Source of the DNA: Olsenella uli DSM 7084 | GTDB lineage: Bacteria > Actinomycetota > Coriobacteriia > Coriobacteriales > Atopobiaceae | Length of the DNA: 64,000 nt | Direction: 5' to 3' | Assembly (NCBI RefSeq): GCF_000143845.1 | Contig: NC_014363.1 | Location: 1,101,186-1,165,185 of the forward strand | Shown here: positions 38,223 to 46,394 of the stretch, one piece after another | Position numbering within the stretch: position 1 is the first letter of the stretch | Layout of the letters: each line of letters opens with the position of its first letter | Program-made: the position numbers and the translations under genes | Notes under the pieces: model-generated | The model's input: only the letters and a program-made list of their open reading frames with translations | What the model was told of the DNA's origin: nothing | Databases searched by the model: none

Positions 38223-39779
38223 CTAATGCCCCACGCCCTCCATGAGCGAGGCGGAGAAGCTGAGCGCCAGCCGGTCGTCGCCGTCCTTGAGGTCGACGAA
38301 GAACAGCTCGCGTATCTTGTTCACGCGATAGAAGTACGTGTTGCGATGCACGCTCAGCGCCGCCGCGGCGTCGGCCGGGCTTCCCGGGTGACGCACGCTC
38401 ATGATGGCCGTCCGCAGGTAGGAGGTGCCATGATCGCGATCGTAGTCGGCCATTGCGACCACGCGCTTGTCCAGCAGCATCTCGAGCCGTTCGGGAGAGC
38501 CCACAATGGCTGCGAGGGCGGCGAAGCGGTGTTCCCAGTAGAAGAACATCCTGCCAGGCCCCGGCTCGCGGATGGTCTCGCCGAGGTCAAGCGCCTCCTG
38601 CAGGCGCTCCGGACACTTGGAGAGGTCGTCGAAGGGCTCGCTCACGAAGGCCGAGAGCCCGTTATTCTGGAGCATGGAAACGAAGGCCTCGTTGGTCCGG
38701 AGTTGCCTCTGGGCGCGAGCGTAGTCATCGTAGCCCACAGCTTCATTCCTCCCGATGGGCGCAAGCACCACGAGGCAGTCCTCGCGGGCATACCACAGGC
38801 AGTTGCACAGCGCGCGCACGGCCATCGCGCCCACGCGGGCGTGGTATTCCTTGTCGGCGTTACGCTGGCCCGTGAGGGCGAGCAGCACGTAGGACTCCCC
38901 GATGGGCAGGCGCGTGAGCAGGATCTGGGCACGCATGGTCCGCTCGTTGACGAAGGAGCCCTCCACGAGATCGTGCAGCACCGAGGAACCGGCACCCACG
39001 CGCTCCCCTGCAGCACCAAGACGCTCGATCATCACACCCGCAAGCTGACCTGCATAGTCGATGAGCTCTAGATCGAAGCCCGTGATGGGGCTGTCCTTCT
39101 CGAGGACGTCATAGCGACCCATCTCAAGGTGATGGTAGTAGATGATCGACGTGACCCACCGGCGGCCGTAGCGCTGGGTCCCGCTCATGATAGAGTGGCG
39201 CGCATGGCGCACGGAAGCCAGCGTGCCGTCACCTTCGAGCGCCGAGTTGACCTCCTCGGTGAGATAGCCCTGCGAGAGGACCTCCTGGACGTCGGGCGCG
39301 TCGGCCGGGAACTCACCCGCCGTGGCGAGCAGCCGCATATCCGCGTTGGCGATGATCACGGGGTTACCAAGGACGGCCGAGGAGCGGCGCGCGAACTGCG
39401 CAAGGTCGTAGCTGGAGAGGAACGCATCGAACATGCGGTCCCGTCGGAGCTCCAGCACAGCCGCCTTCGCAGGCAAGTCGAGGAAGGCCGCACGGAAATC
39501 GTCGTAGCTTGCGCTATGCGCCACCGCCACGAAGTCGCCCATCACGCGAAGGTCCACCGGGATCTGGGACCCGGCATGGACGAGCATGATATGGCGCTGA
39601 CCAGGACGCACGCTGCCCGCGCGGAAGTCGAAGAGGCGCACCACCCTCAGCAGCCTCGCCTTAGGTGGGACGTTCGTCTCGTACTCGGGGGTGAGCAGGA
39701 CGTCCTCGTCGAGGATCCCTTCCCTGCCTATGCGCCAGTCGGCGCAGGCAAGCTCGTACAGGACCGTCCTCAGCTTCAT
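38223..39779 (-). CDS. PucR-type transcriptional regulator
   Basis: Probable activator or repressor of the genes on either side. The 518-residue protein has a variable N-terminal sensory region, a GGDEF-like CdaR central region, and a C-terminal PucR helix-turn-helix with PADAAAALSVHRNTYFYRVNKIRELF, which matches the HTH_30 pattern. The start at 39779 (MKLRTVLYELACADW) has GAGGGGG 6 nt upstream. It is divergent from the CocE-like gene, and a perfect inverted repeat GGCACAA/TTGTGCC brackets its likely -10 box. The effector is unknown; in the family it is often a nitrogen- or carbon-source metabolite. Confidence 0.85.
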   Translation of the reverse strand: MKLRTVLYELACADWRIGREGILDEDVLLTPEYETNVPPKARLLRVVRLFDFRAGSVRPGQRHIMLVHAGSQIPVDLRVMGDFVAVAHSASYDDFRAAFLDLPAKAAVLELRRDRMFDAFLSSYDLAQFARRSSAVLGNPVIIANADMRLLATAGEFPADAPDVQEVLSQGYLTEEVNSALEGDGTLASVRHARHSIMSGTQRYGRRWVTSIIYYHHLEMGRYDVLEKDSPITGFDLELIDYAGQLAGVMIERLGAAGERVGAGSSVLHDLVEGSFVNERTMRAQILLTRLPIGESYVLLALTGQRNADKEYHARVGAMAVRALCNCLWYAREDCLVVLAPIGRNEAVGYDDYARAQRQLRTNEAFVSMLQNNGLSAFVSEPFDDLSKCPERLQEALDLGETIREPGPGRMFFYWEHRFAALAAIVGSPERLEMLLDKRVVAMADYDRDHGTSYLRTAIMSVRHPGSPADAAAALSVHRNTYFYRVNKIRELFFVDLKDGDDRLALSFSASLMEGVGH

Positions 39780-39798
39780 GGGTACCCCCTCATGCGAT

Positions 39799-39839
39799 GG
39801 CACAAATCATCATACCCCTGAGGATGCACCCATTGTGCC
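39799..39839. promoter_or_regulatory. Inverted repeat around the pucR promoter, candidate operator
   Basis: GGCACAA (39799-39805) and TTGTGCC (39833-39839) are perfect inverted copies with 27 bp between them. The minus strand has TATGAT between the two arms, a good -10 for the pucR-like gene. The arrangement fits an autoregulatory operator that could also act on the divergent hydrolase gene. Confidence 0.5.
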
Positions 39840-39990
39840 GCCGTTGGTCACGGGTACCGGCAGACGTCCGCGTTCGCACCAAAGTTTGTCACCTAGTCCA
39901 ATGACCCCGGGAGCGCAAGACCGGATACTTTTCCATGACGGAGACGGCGCCCGCAGTGCGTCGAGAGAGGTTCCCGAGAGGAGCGTTTCC

Positions 39991-41799
39991 ATGGCCGAAG
40001 AGAAGGAGTACAAGGGCATCTACAAGAAGATGACCTTTGGCGGCGAGGAGTTCGAGGTGCCCTTCGCCAAGGGCAACCCGGGCAAGTCCCGCGAGGAGCT
40101 CGACGAGATCAAGCGACGCCTCGCCGAGGACCCTGACGCGGGCGACGGAGAGATGGTCGCCACCATGGGCTTCTGCGCCAAGTACGATCCCCACACCTAC
40201 ATGACCGACATCCCGGGCGTGCTGTGCGATCGTGACGTGGCGTGCGTCCTGCGCGATGGCGTGACCATCTACGCAGACGTCTACCGCCCGGCAAACATCG
40301 GCGAGAAGGTGCCTGTCATCTGCGTCTTCGCCCCCTTTGGCAAGAACCCATCTGAGGGCATGGACTCCTGGCAGCTTATGGGCGTCCCGCCCAAGACCGT
40401 CTCTCAGTACGCCAAGTTCGAGGCCCCCGACCCCGGCTACTGGTGCCACCATGGCTATGCCGTGGCCAACGTCGACCCGCGCGGCGTCGGCAACTCCGAG
40501 GGCGACGTCTACCTCTGGGGGTCCCAGGACGCCCAGGACGGCTATGACTTCATCGAGTGGGTCACGGCCCAGGAGTGGTGCAACGGTCGTGCTACGATGA
40601 TCGGCAACTCCGGCGTCTGCATGGCCCACTGGCGCATCGCCGCAACCCGTCCGCCCCATCTCGCCTGTCTCGCAGCCTGGGAGGGTCAGGGCGACCTCTA
40701 CCGCGAGTCCTACTACTGCGGAGGCATCCCCAACCCCGACTACGAGACCCACATCATCCAGGCGCTCGCCGTGAACAACTACATCGAGGACACCCCGGCG
40801 ATGGTCGCCAAATACCCTCTCATGAACGCCTATTACAGGGACAAGGTCGTCGACTGGAACAAGATCCGCGTCCCAACCTATGTCACTGCCGGCTGGGTCC
40901 ACCACCACCTCCGCGGTGCCTTCGAGGGCTTCCGCCGCATCCGCACCCCCAAGAAATGGATGCGCGCCCACCGCGACTTCGAGTGGCCTGACACCTATAC
41001 GCCCGCCAACCTGGAGGACGTACGCAAGTTCTTTGACCGCTACTGCAAGGAGATCCACAACGGTTGGGAGATGACGCCACGCGTTCGTCTCGACGTCATG
41101 GACGCCTACGATTATGACTACGCCAACAAGCGCGCCGAGGACACCTTCCCGCTGAAGCGCACCGAGTACAAGAGGCTCTACCTCGACGCCGAGAACGGCG
41201 CTGCGGGCTTCGATGAGTTCGAGAGCGAGGCCGAGGTCGTCTACGATCCCAAGGCCGAGACCACCACGTTCACCTACGAGTTCACCGAGGACACCGAGAT
41301 CACCGGCTTCATGAAGCTGCACCTTAACGTCGAGTGCCGTGGCTACGATAACATGGACCTCTTTCCCTGGGTCATCAAGCTCGATCACGAAGGCAACTAC
41401 GTGCCCATCCGCGTCATGGGCGCTCCGTACCGCGGTGCATGGGGCTTCCTGCGCTGCAGCCACCGCGATCTCGATCCCAAGTACGCAAGTGACTTCCAGC
41501 CCGTGCACAGCCATGAGAAGGAGGAGCGCATGCAGCCCGGTGAGATCGTTCCCGTCGACGTCGAGATGTACCCGCACTCACGTTTCTGGCACAAGGGCGA
41601 GAAGCTCCAGGTCGTTATCGCCGGCCGTTTCATCAAGACCGAGTGGTTCCATGACAACGATATGAACCACAAGACCGATAACGGTGACGGCATGCACGTC
41701 ATCCACACCGGTGGGCGCCATCAGTCCTACCTGCAGATTCCGGTCGTTCCGCCCAAATACCAGGTTGGCGACTATATCTGGCGTGGCGATTGCCGCTAG
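39991..41799 (+). CDS. CocE/NonD-family alpha/beta hydrolase (X-Pro dipeptidyl-peptidase-like)
   Basis: Predicted serine hydrolase of an ester or amide. The 602-residue protein has an extra N-terminal region of about 70 residues, then the CocE fold (DVACVLRDGVTIYADVYRP), a nucleophile elbow in TMIGNSGVCMAHW, and a C-terminal jelly-roll domain ending with HTGGRHQSYLQIPVVP, as in CocE/NonD members. There is no signal peptide, so it is cytosolic. AGAGGAG lies 8 nt before the ATG. It is first in a plus-strand series with an MFS carrier, ACP, phosphate acyltransferase and acyl kinase, which suggests the substrate is imported and hydrolysed inside the cell. The substrate is unknown. Confidence 0.85.
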   Translation: MAEEKEYKGIYKKMTFGGEEFEVPFAKGNPGKSREELDEIKRRLAEDPDAGDGEMVATMGFCAKYDPHTYMTDIPGVLCDRDVACVLRDGVTIYADVYRPANIGEKVPVICVFAPFGKNPSEGMDSWQLMGVPPKTVSQYAKFEAPDPGYWCHHGYAVANVDPRGVGNSEGDVYLWGSQDAQDGYDFIEWVTAQEWCNGRATMIGNSGVCMAHWRIAATRPPHLACLAAWEGQGDLYRESYYCGGIPNPDYETHIIQALAVNNYIEDTPAMVAKYPLMNAYYRDKVVDWNKIRVPTYVTAGWVHHHLRGAFEGFRRIRTPKKWMRAHRDFEWPDTYTPANLEDVRKFFDRYCKEIHNGWEMTPRVRLDVMDAYDYDYANKRAEDTFPLKRTEYKRLYLDAENGAAGFDEFESEAEVVYDPKAETTTFTYEFTEDTEITGFMKLHLNVECRGYDNMDLFPWVIKLDHEGNYVPIRVMGAPYRGAWGFLRCSHRDLDPKYASDFQPVHSHEKEERMQPGEIVPVDVEMYPHSRFWHKGEKLQVVIAGRFIKTEWFHDNDMNHKTDNGDGMHVIHTGGRHQSYLQIPVVPPKYQVGDYIWRGDCR

Positions 41800-41930
41800 T
41801 CCACTGCGGCTCAATCGTCTGTATACCGGGGTGTGTCCCCTAAAGGCACGCCCATCGGTCCCGTCATCGGAGCGACGACAGCGGGAGTTCTGACCCCTCT
41901 CCACCTCCCACCCCCTCTAGGGAGCCAACA

Positions 41931-43223
41931 ATGTCTGACCAAAAGAAATTCAACGCCTGGTTGCCGAACTTCGGTGCCAAGGGCTGGGGCATCACCATCG
42001 CCTGCTTTGTGTTCTTCTACTTCTACTCGTTCTGGAACGCGGCGACCAACACGCTGTTCGGCCTGTACACCGAGATGTACGGCTGGCAGCAGACTGACAT
42101 GTCCTATGTCATCACCGTTGCGGGTTGGATTAGCCTGATCGCCGTCGTGCTGTTCGGCACGCTTGGCCGCAAGATCGGTGCCAGGATGGTTTCGACCATT
42201 GGCCTTGCGGGTTCCGCCCTTGGGTTTGCCGCACTTGCCTGCGCCAGTACGTTCGAGCTGTTCGTGGCCGGCGTTGTCATCTTCAACTTCTCGATGGTTG
42301 CCTACGCGACCATCGGTACGGGCCTTCTGGGCTCTGCCTGGTTCCCGCGCACCAAGGGCGCCTTCATGGGCATCGCCACCATGGGCATGACCATCTCGTC
42401 CGCCACGCTGAACCCTATCATCTTGGGGTTCGCCAGCAGTGCCTTCGGTATCTCCGGATTCTTCTGGGCTATGGCAGCCATCGTTGCCATTACCGCCATC
42501 GTGGTGTTCCTGTTCGTCAAGGACAATCCCGAGGAAGCCGGTGCGTATCCCGATAACAATCAGTCTGTGAGCCGCGAGGAGCTCGAGGGCGAGTTTAGGG
42601 CCGCGCTTGAGTACAAGAAGACAAGTCCCTGGACCACCGTTCGCGTGCTCAAGACCCCGCAGACTTGGCTTATCGGTCTCGGAACCGGTCTTCCCATGAT
42701 GGTCGGCGCCGGTACTATCGCCCTGCTCGTCCCGACGCTCGCGTCCTACGGCCAAGATTCCATGTTTGGCGTCGTGCTGTTGTCATCCATGTGGCCGATC
42801 GGTCTTCTGGGTCACTACCTCATCGGTGTGCTCGACCAGAAGCTCGGCACCAAGAAGACCACGCTCGTCGTGATCTGCGTGCTCGGACTCGGCAGCCTGT
42901 TCGTGAAGATGGGCGGTACCAGCTCCGTGGTGTGCGCCATTGCGACCGGCATGTTCATGTTCGGTCTTTCGGGTGCTGCAAACGTCTGCATGTCGCTGAC
43001 GGCTTCCATCTACGGTCGCGCCGACTTCGAGGTCGCTTACACGCCCATCCAGGTGATTTTCAACGTATTGAACTTCGCCGGCGTCTCCGTCATGTCCACG
43101 GTATCCGCCGTTGCCGGTCCGCAGAACGTCATGCTCGCCGTATTCACCATCTGCCTTATCGCGCTCGTCCCGGTGATTGTGCTGCCGTACAAGCAGATCG
43201 CATCCAACATCTGCGGAGAGTAG
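41931..43223 (+). CDS. MFS transporter
   Basis: Twelve-segment major facilitator carrier of 430 residues. The N-terminal half has the loop between segments 2 and 3 with LFGTLGRKIGARMVSTIG, close to the MFS A-motif, and there is a central hydrophilic loop around residues 195-230. AGGGAG precedes the ATG. It lies 131 nt after the CocE-like gene and before the acyl carrier protein, so it probably imports the substrate of this cluster. GTT, GGT and ATT codons are more frequent here than in the strongly GC-biased housekeeping genes, which may reflect transfer. Substrate unknown. Confidence 0.85.
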   Translation: MSDQKKFNAWLPNFGAKGWGITIACFVFFYFYSFWNAATNTLFGLYTEMYGWQQTDMSYVITVAGWISLIAVVLFGTLGRKIGARMVSTIGLAGSALGFAALACASTFELFVAGVVIFNFSMVAYATIGTGLLGSAWFPRTKGAFMGIATMGMTISSATLNPIILGFASSAFGISGFFWAMAAIVAITAIVVFLFVKDNPEEAGAYPDNNQSVSREELEGEFRAALEYKKTSPWTTVRVLKTPQTWLIGLGTGLPMMVGAGTIALLVPTLASYGQDSMFGVVLLSSMWPIGLLGHYLIGVLDQKLGTKKTTLVVICVLGLGSLFVKMGGTSSVVCAIATGMFMFGLSGAANVCMSLTASIYGRADFEVAYTPIQVIFNVLNFAGVSVMSTVSAVAGPQNVMLAVFTICLIALVPVIVLPYKQIASNICGE

Positions 43224-43340
43224 CCGTCCGGCAGCTGCGCGTCCTTTTTTGGGCCGGGGCGCCGCAGCCGTCAGACAGACCTTCGGTGACTCGGCCGAGC
43301 CTGGGCCCAGCAGCAACCACCCGATCGAAAGGATTGCATC

Positions 43341-43592
43341 ATGAACGAATTCCAGGAAGAAGTCGTCGACGTCCTCAAGGACAAGGCCGTCGAGATCTTC
43401 GGTGTTGACCGTGACGGTCTCTCCGGTGAGACTTCCTTCGTCGACGACCTGCACTGCAAGTCCGTCAACATCGTCCAGTTCGCTTCTGCCCTCGAGGACG
43501 AGTACGAGGTTGAGATCCCCTTCATGGAGCTGAACAAGAAGAGGACCTTCGCCGAGGCTGCCCAGTTCGTGGATGACGCTCTGTCCATGTAG
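43341..43592 (+). CDS. Stand-alone acyl carrier protein
   Basis: Small acidic carrier of 83 residues that would hold an acyl group on phosphopantetheine. It has the four-helix ACP pattern: FQEEVVDVLKDKAVEIFG, then SFVDDLHCKSVNIVQF with the probable attachment serine, then ALEDEYEVEIPFMEL and a final helix. The usual DSL at the prosthetic-group site is here KSV, preceded by a cysteine, so it is a divergent ACP rather than the fatty-acid AcpP. No acyltransferase or ketosynthase gene is near. It lies directly upstream of a phosphate acyltransferase, separated by a strong hairpin, which suggests it supplies the acyl substrate or was fixed with that enzyme. Confidence 0.88.
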   Translation: MNEFQEEVVDVLKDKAVEIFGVDRDGLSGETSFVDDLHCKSVNIVQFASALEDEYEVEIPFMELNKKRTFAEAAQFVDDALSM

Positions 43593-43603
43593 TCTTACCC
43601 TCC

Positions 43604-43642
43604 GGGGCGGCCGTGAGCGACTCACGTCCGCCCCCTCTTCTT
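43604..43642 (+). terminator. Strong hairpin with T-rich tail between acp and the acyltransferase gene
   Basis: GGGGCGG (43604-43610) pairs with CCGCCCC (43628-43634), and the inner CGTGAG pairs with CTCACG around a CGA loop; TCTTCTTT follows. It begins 11 nt after the acp stop codon. Read-through would give a lower dose of the downstream enzymes than of the carrier. Confidence 0.8.
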
Positions 43643-43665
43643 TAACGAGAAAGGATGATGCCGGC

Positions 43666-44661
43666 ATGGCAACCCTGATCGATAAGCTCATCCAGGATGC
43701 CCAGGGTGCGCCCAAGCGAGTTGCGCTGCCCGAGTGCGAGGCCGAGAAGACGTTGCTCGCTGCCCGCCATGTGCTCGACGAGGGCATCGGTATGCCTGTG
43801 CTCGTGAGCCCGCGTTCCGTGATCGAGGAGACGGCCGCTCGGGCTGGCGTGTCGCTCGAGGGCATGGAGATCGTCGATAACGCCGACGAGGCCGCGGCCG
43901 ATGCGCTCGCCGAGCGCTACATGTCTAGTGGCCCGCGCCTCATCAGCGCCAAGGGCAGCCGCCGCAAGATAAAGAACCCCATGTATTACGCCATGATGAA
44001 GGAGGAGCTGGGCGATGTGGACTGCACGTTCTGCGGTCACGTCAACACCACGGGCGACGTACTCATGGCGGCGCAGACGGTGATCGGCCTAGCCGAGGGC
44101 GTCGATGTCCCGAGCATCCTGGCGCTTGTGGACACGCCGGCGTTCGAAGGTCCCGAGGGCAGCGTCATCGCCTTTACCGACTGCGGCCTGAACCCTGAGC
44201 CGACGGCTACCGAGCTGGCCTCGATTGCCATCTCCGCTGCCGATAACGTCCGCTCCATCATGGGCTGGGAGCCGCGCGTGGCGTTCCTGTCATTCTCCAC
44301 GGACGGTTCCGGTGCGGGTACGTCCGTCGACCGCGTGAGGGAGGCCATCGAGCTGGCTCGCGGGCGTCGTGCCGATCTGGCGATCGATGGCGAGTTCCAG
44401 CTCGACGCTGCCATCGACCCGGCCGTTGCCGCCAAGAAGGTCAAGCACGAGAGCGGCGTGGCCGGACGCGCCAACGTGCTTGTGTTCCCCGATCTGAACG
44501 CCGCCAACATCGCCGTCAAGCTCATCCAGCGCTTTGCCCACGGTGCCGCGTATGGTCATAACCTTTCCGGCTTTAAATGCCCGGTCGCCGACTCGTCACG
44601 CGGTGCCACAGTCGACGAGATCGTCGGCGACATCGCGATGCTCGTCCTTTCCGCCCGCTAG
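43666..44661 (+). CDS. Phosphate acetyl/butyryltransferase family enzyme
   Basis: Exchanges a thioester for an acyl phosphate: acyl-CoA (or possibly acyl-ACP) plus phosphate gives acyl phosphate. The 331-residue protein has the PTA_PTB fold, with VALPECEAEKTLLAARHVLD at the start, GPRLISAKGSRRKIKNPMYYAMMK, FLSFSTDGSGAG, and the C-terminal LVFPDLNAANIAVKLIQRFA with AYGHNLSGFKCPVADSSRGA. These are all characteristic. The length is that of a single-domain enzyme. It pairs with the butyrate-kinase-like gene downstream; the ACP gene just upstream is unusual for this family. Acyl chain and carrier are not determined by sequence. Confidence 0.88.
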   Translation: MATLIDKLIQDAQGAPKRVALPECEAEKTLLAARHVLDEGIGMPVLVSPRSVIEETAARAGVSLEGMEIVDNADEAAADALAERYMSSGPRLISAKGSRRKIKNPMYYAMMKEELGDVDCTFCGHVNTTGDVLMAAQTVIGLAEGVDVPSILALVDTPAFEGPEGSVIAFTDCGLNPEPTATELASIAISAADNVRSIMGWEPRVAFLSFSTDGSGAGTSVDRVREAIELARGRRADLAIDGEFQLDAAIDPAVAAKKVKHESGVAGRANVLVFPDLNAANIAVKLIQRFAHGAAYGHNLSGFKCPVADSSRGATVDEIVGDIAMLVLSAR

Positions 44662-44843
44662 GTTCTGCGGTGGCTGCCACTGAGTTTGGTTCGCTGGGTC
44701 GTCGCGGGCGATGAAGTTGTCGTCGGATCCTGGTGGCGCTGTGCCTATGGGCTGCAGTGCTGGAGCCAACCTTGCCGCGGTCCATGCTCGGGCTTGTCGT
44801 GCACGACGTGTCGTCTCCAGGTCTGGAAGAAGGGAAGCAACCC

Positions 44844-45242
44844 ATGTGCGAATGGAATATCGATACCATCCTGTGCGACCTGGTGCTCTCCCTTGTCATC
44901 AACACGTCGGCCATGCTGCTCGGCAGCGCGGTCTTCACCTTCCAGGCATGGTATCCGGGTGTGGCATCCGCTTTTTTCACCAACGTGCTGTTGCAACTGG
45001 TACTGCCCGTACCGGGTATTGCGGCTGCCGTAACGGCGTGGGTGGGCGAGCATCGCTGGCGCCCCATCGTGCGGGTGTTCGTCGAGAACCTCATCTTTGT
45101 GACGTGCATCTCGCTCACCATGGCGTTCATCCAGGCCCCGGCGGGCGGCGACGTCATTGCCGCCTGGCTCTCGACGTACGTTTGCCTCGTGCTGATTGGC
45201 TACGTGACGTCCCTCATCCTCTTCGCTGTCCAAAGCCGATAA
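44844..45242 (+). CDS. Small four-helix membrane protein, DUF2798-like
   Basis: A 132-residue hydrophobic protein with about four membrane segments in two similar halves, the second beginning IVRVFVENLIFVTCISLTMAF. The pattern is like the DUF2798 type, but this is by eye only and no function is known for that family. GAAGGGAAG lies upstream of the ATG at 44844. It is sandwiched between the acyl phosphate-forming and acyl kinase genes, and ends 25 nt before the kinase start. It may help move the acid product or a cation. A second protein of similar type is encoded at 48796-49317. The 182-nt gap before it holds nothing recognisable. Confidence 0.7.
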   Translation: MCEWNIDTILCDLVLSLVINTSAMLLGSAVFTFQAWYPGVASAFFTNVLLQLVLPVPGIAAAVTAWVGEHRWRPIVRVFVENLIFVTCISLTMAFIQAPAGGDVIAAWLSTYVCLVLIGYVTSLILFAVQSR

Positions 45243-45267
45243 CTCATTCCGATGCAAGGAGTCCGCT

Positions 45268-46392
45268 ATGAGCTACAAGATCCTGACCCTCTCCCCCGGC
45301 TCGACGTCCACCAAAGTCGCCGTGTTCGACGGCACCGAGGCGCTCTTTCGCCTGAACGTTACCCATCCCTCCGAGGAGCTCGCCAAGTACGACATGGCGG
45401 CCGACCAGTTCGAGTACCGCAAGGGGACGATCCTCTCCGCCCTCGAGGGCAACGGCGTCAGGCTCGCCGACATCGACGCATTCTCCGGCTACTGCGGGGC
45501 CATGGGACCCACTGTCGGCGGCATCTTCGCCATCGACCGGAAGGTCTGCGACCACGTGCTGGACGCCGGCGTGAACCACCCGGCAATCCTCGGCGCCCCG
45601 CTCCTCTACGCCTTTGCGCGGGAGGTGGGACGCCCTGCCTACGCCGTCAACCAGCCCGACACCGACGAGCTCTGCGACGTGGCGCGCATCACCGGCTGGC
45701 CGGGCGTTTACCGTAAGAGCCACGTCCACTGCCTCAACCAGAAGGAGTGCGCCATCCGCTGCGCCGCCGAGCTGGGCATGGGCTACGAGGACGGCAACTT
45801 CATCGTCGCGCACGTAGGCGGCGGCCTCTCCGTCGCATGCCACGAGCGGGGGCGCATGGTCGATACCAACGACGTCCTCGAGGGCGCCGGCCCCTTCGCG
45901 CCCAACCGCTGCGGCGACGTTCCCGCGAAGCCCGTGGTCAGGATGGCCTTTGCCGAGGGCGCCCAGAGGAAGCAGATGGACGGCGTGGTCGGCAAGACGG
46001 GCGGCCTCGTCGGCCTGCTGGGAACCGACGACGCCCGCAAGATCCTCGCACGTATCGAGCAGGGCGACGCATGGGCCGAAGTCGTCTATGACGCCATGGC
46101 CTACCAGGTCTCCAAGTATGTCGCGGGTTTCGCGGCCGTCCTCAAGGGCAAGGTCGACGGCATCGTCCTGACCGGCGGCGTCTCCCATGACCCGCGCTTC
46201 GTTTCCTACGTGACCGAGCGGGTCGAGTGGATCGCGCCCGTGAAGGTCTACGCGGGCGACTTCGAGATGGACGCCCTGGCCTCTGGTGCCATCCGGGCGC
46301 TTGACGGTGAGGAGCCCGTGATGGCCTTCACCGGCGAACCCTCCTGGAAGGGCTTCTCGATGGACGGCGCGATCGCGGACGTGGAGGCGTAG
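45268..46392 (+). CDS. buk: Butyrate kinase family acyl kinase
   Basis: Transfers phosphate from butyryl (or another short acyl) phosphate to ADP, making ATP and the free acid. The 374-residue ASKHA-fold protein starts YKILTLSPGSTSTKVAVFDG, has HPAILGAPLLYAFAREVG, the adenosine/phosphate motif FIVAHVGGGLSVACHERGR, and DGIVLTGGVSHDPRFV near the end. GAGGAP-like LEGAGPFAPNRCGDVP is the expected substrate loop. It is slightly longer than the typical 355 residues. It follows ptb and the small membrane protein. Chain-length preference cannot be read; branched or aryl acids are possible. Confidence 0.9.
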   Translation: MSYKILTLSPGSTSTKVAVFDGTEALFRLNVTHPSEELAKYDMAADQFEYRKGTILSALEGNGVRLADIDAFSGYCGAMGPTVGGIFAIDRKVCDHVLDAGVNHPAILGAPLLYAFAREVGRPAYAVNQPDTDELCDVARITGWPGVYRKSHVHCLNQKECAIRCAAELGMGYEDGNFIVAHVGGGLSVACHERGRMVDTNDVLEGAGPFAPNRCGDVPAKPVVRMAFAEGAQRKQMDGVVGKTGGLVGLLGTDDARKILARIEQGDAWAEVVYDAMAYQVSKYVAGFAAVLKGKVDGIVLTGGVSHDPRFVSYVTERVEWIAPVKVYAGDFEMDALASGAIRALDGEEPVMAFTGEPSWKGFSMDGAIADVEA

Positions 46393-46394
46393 AC

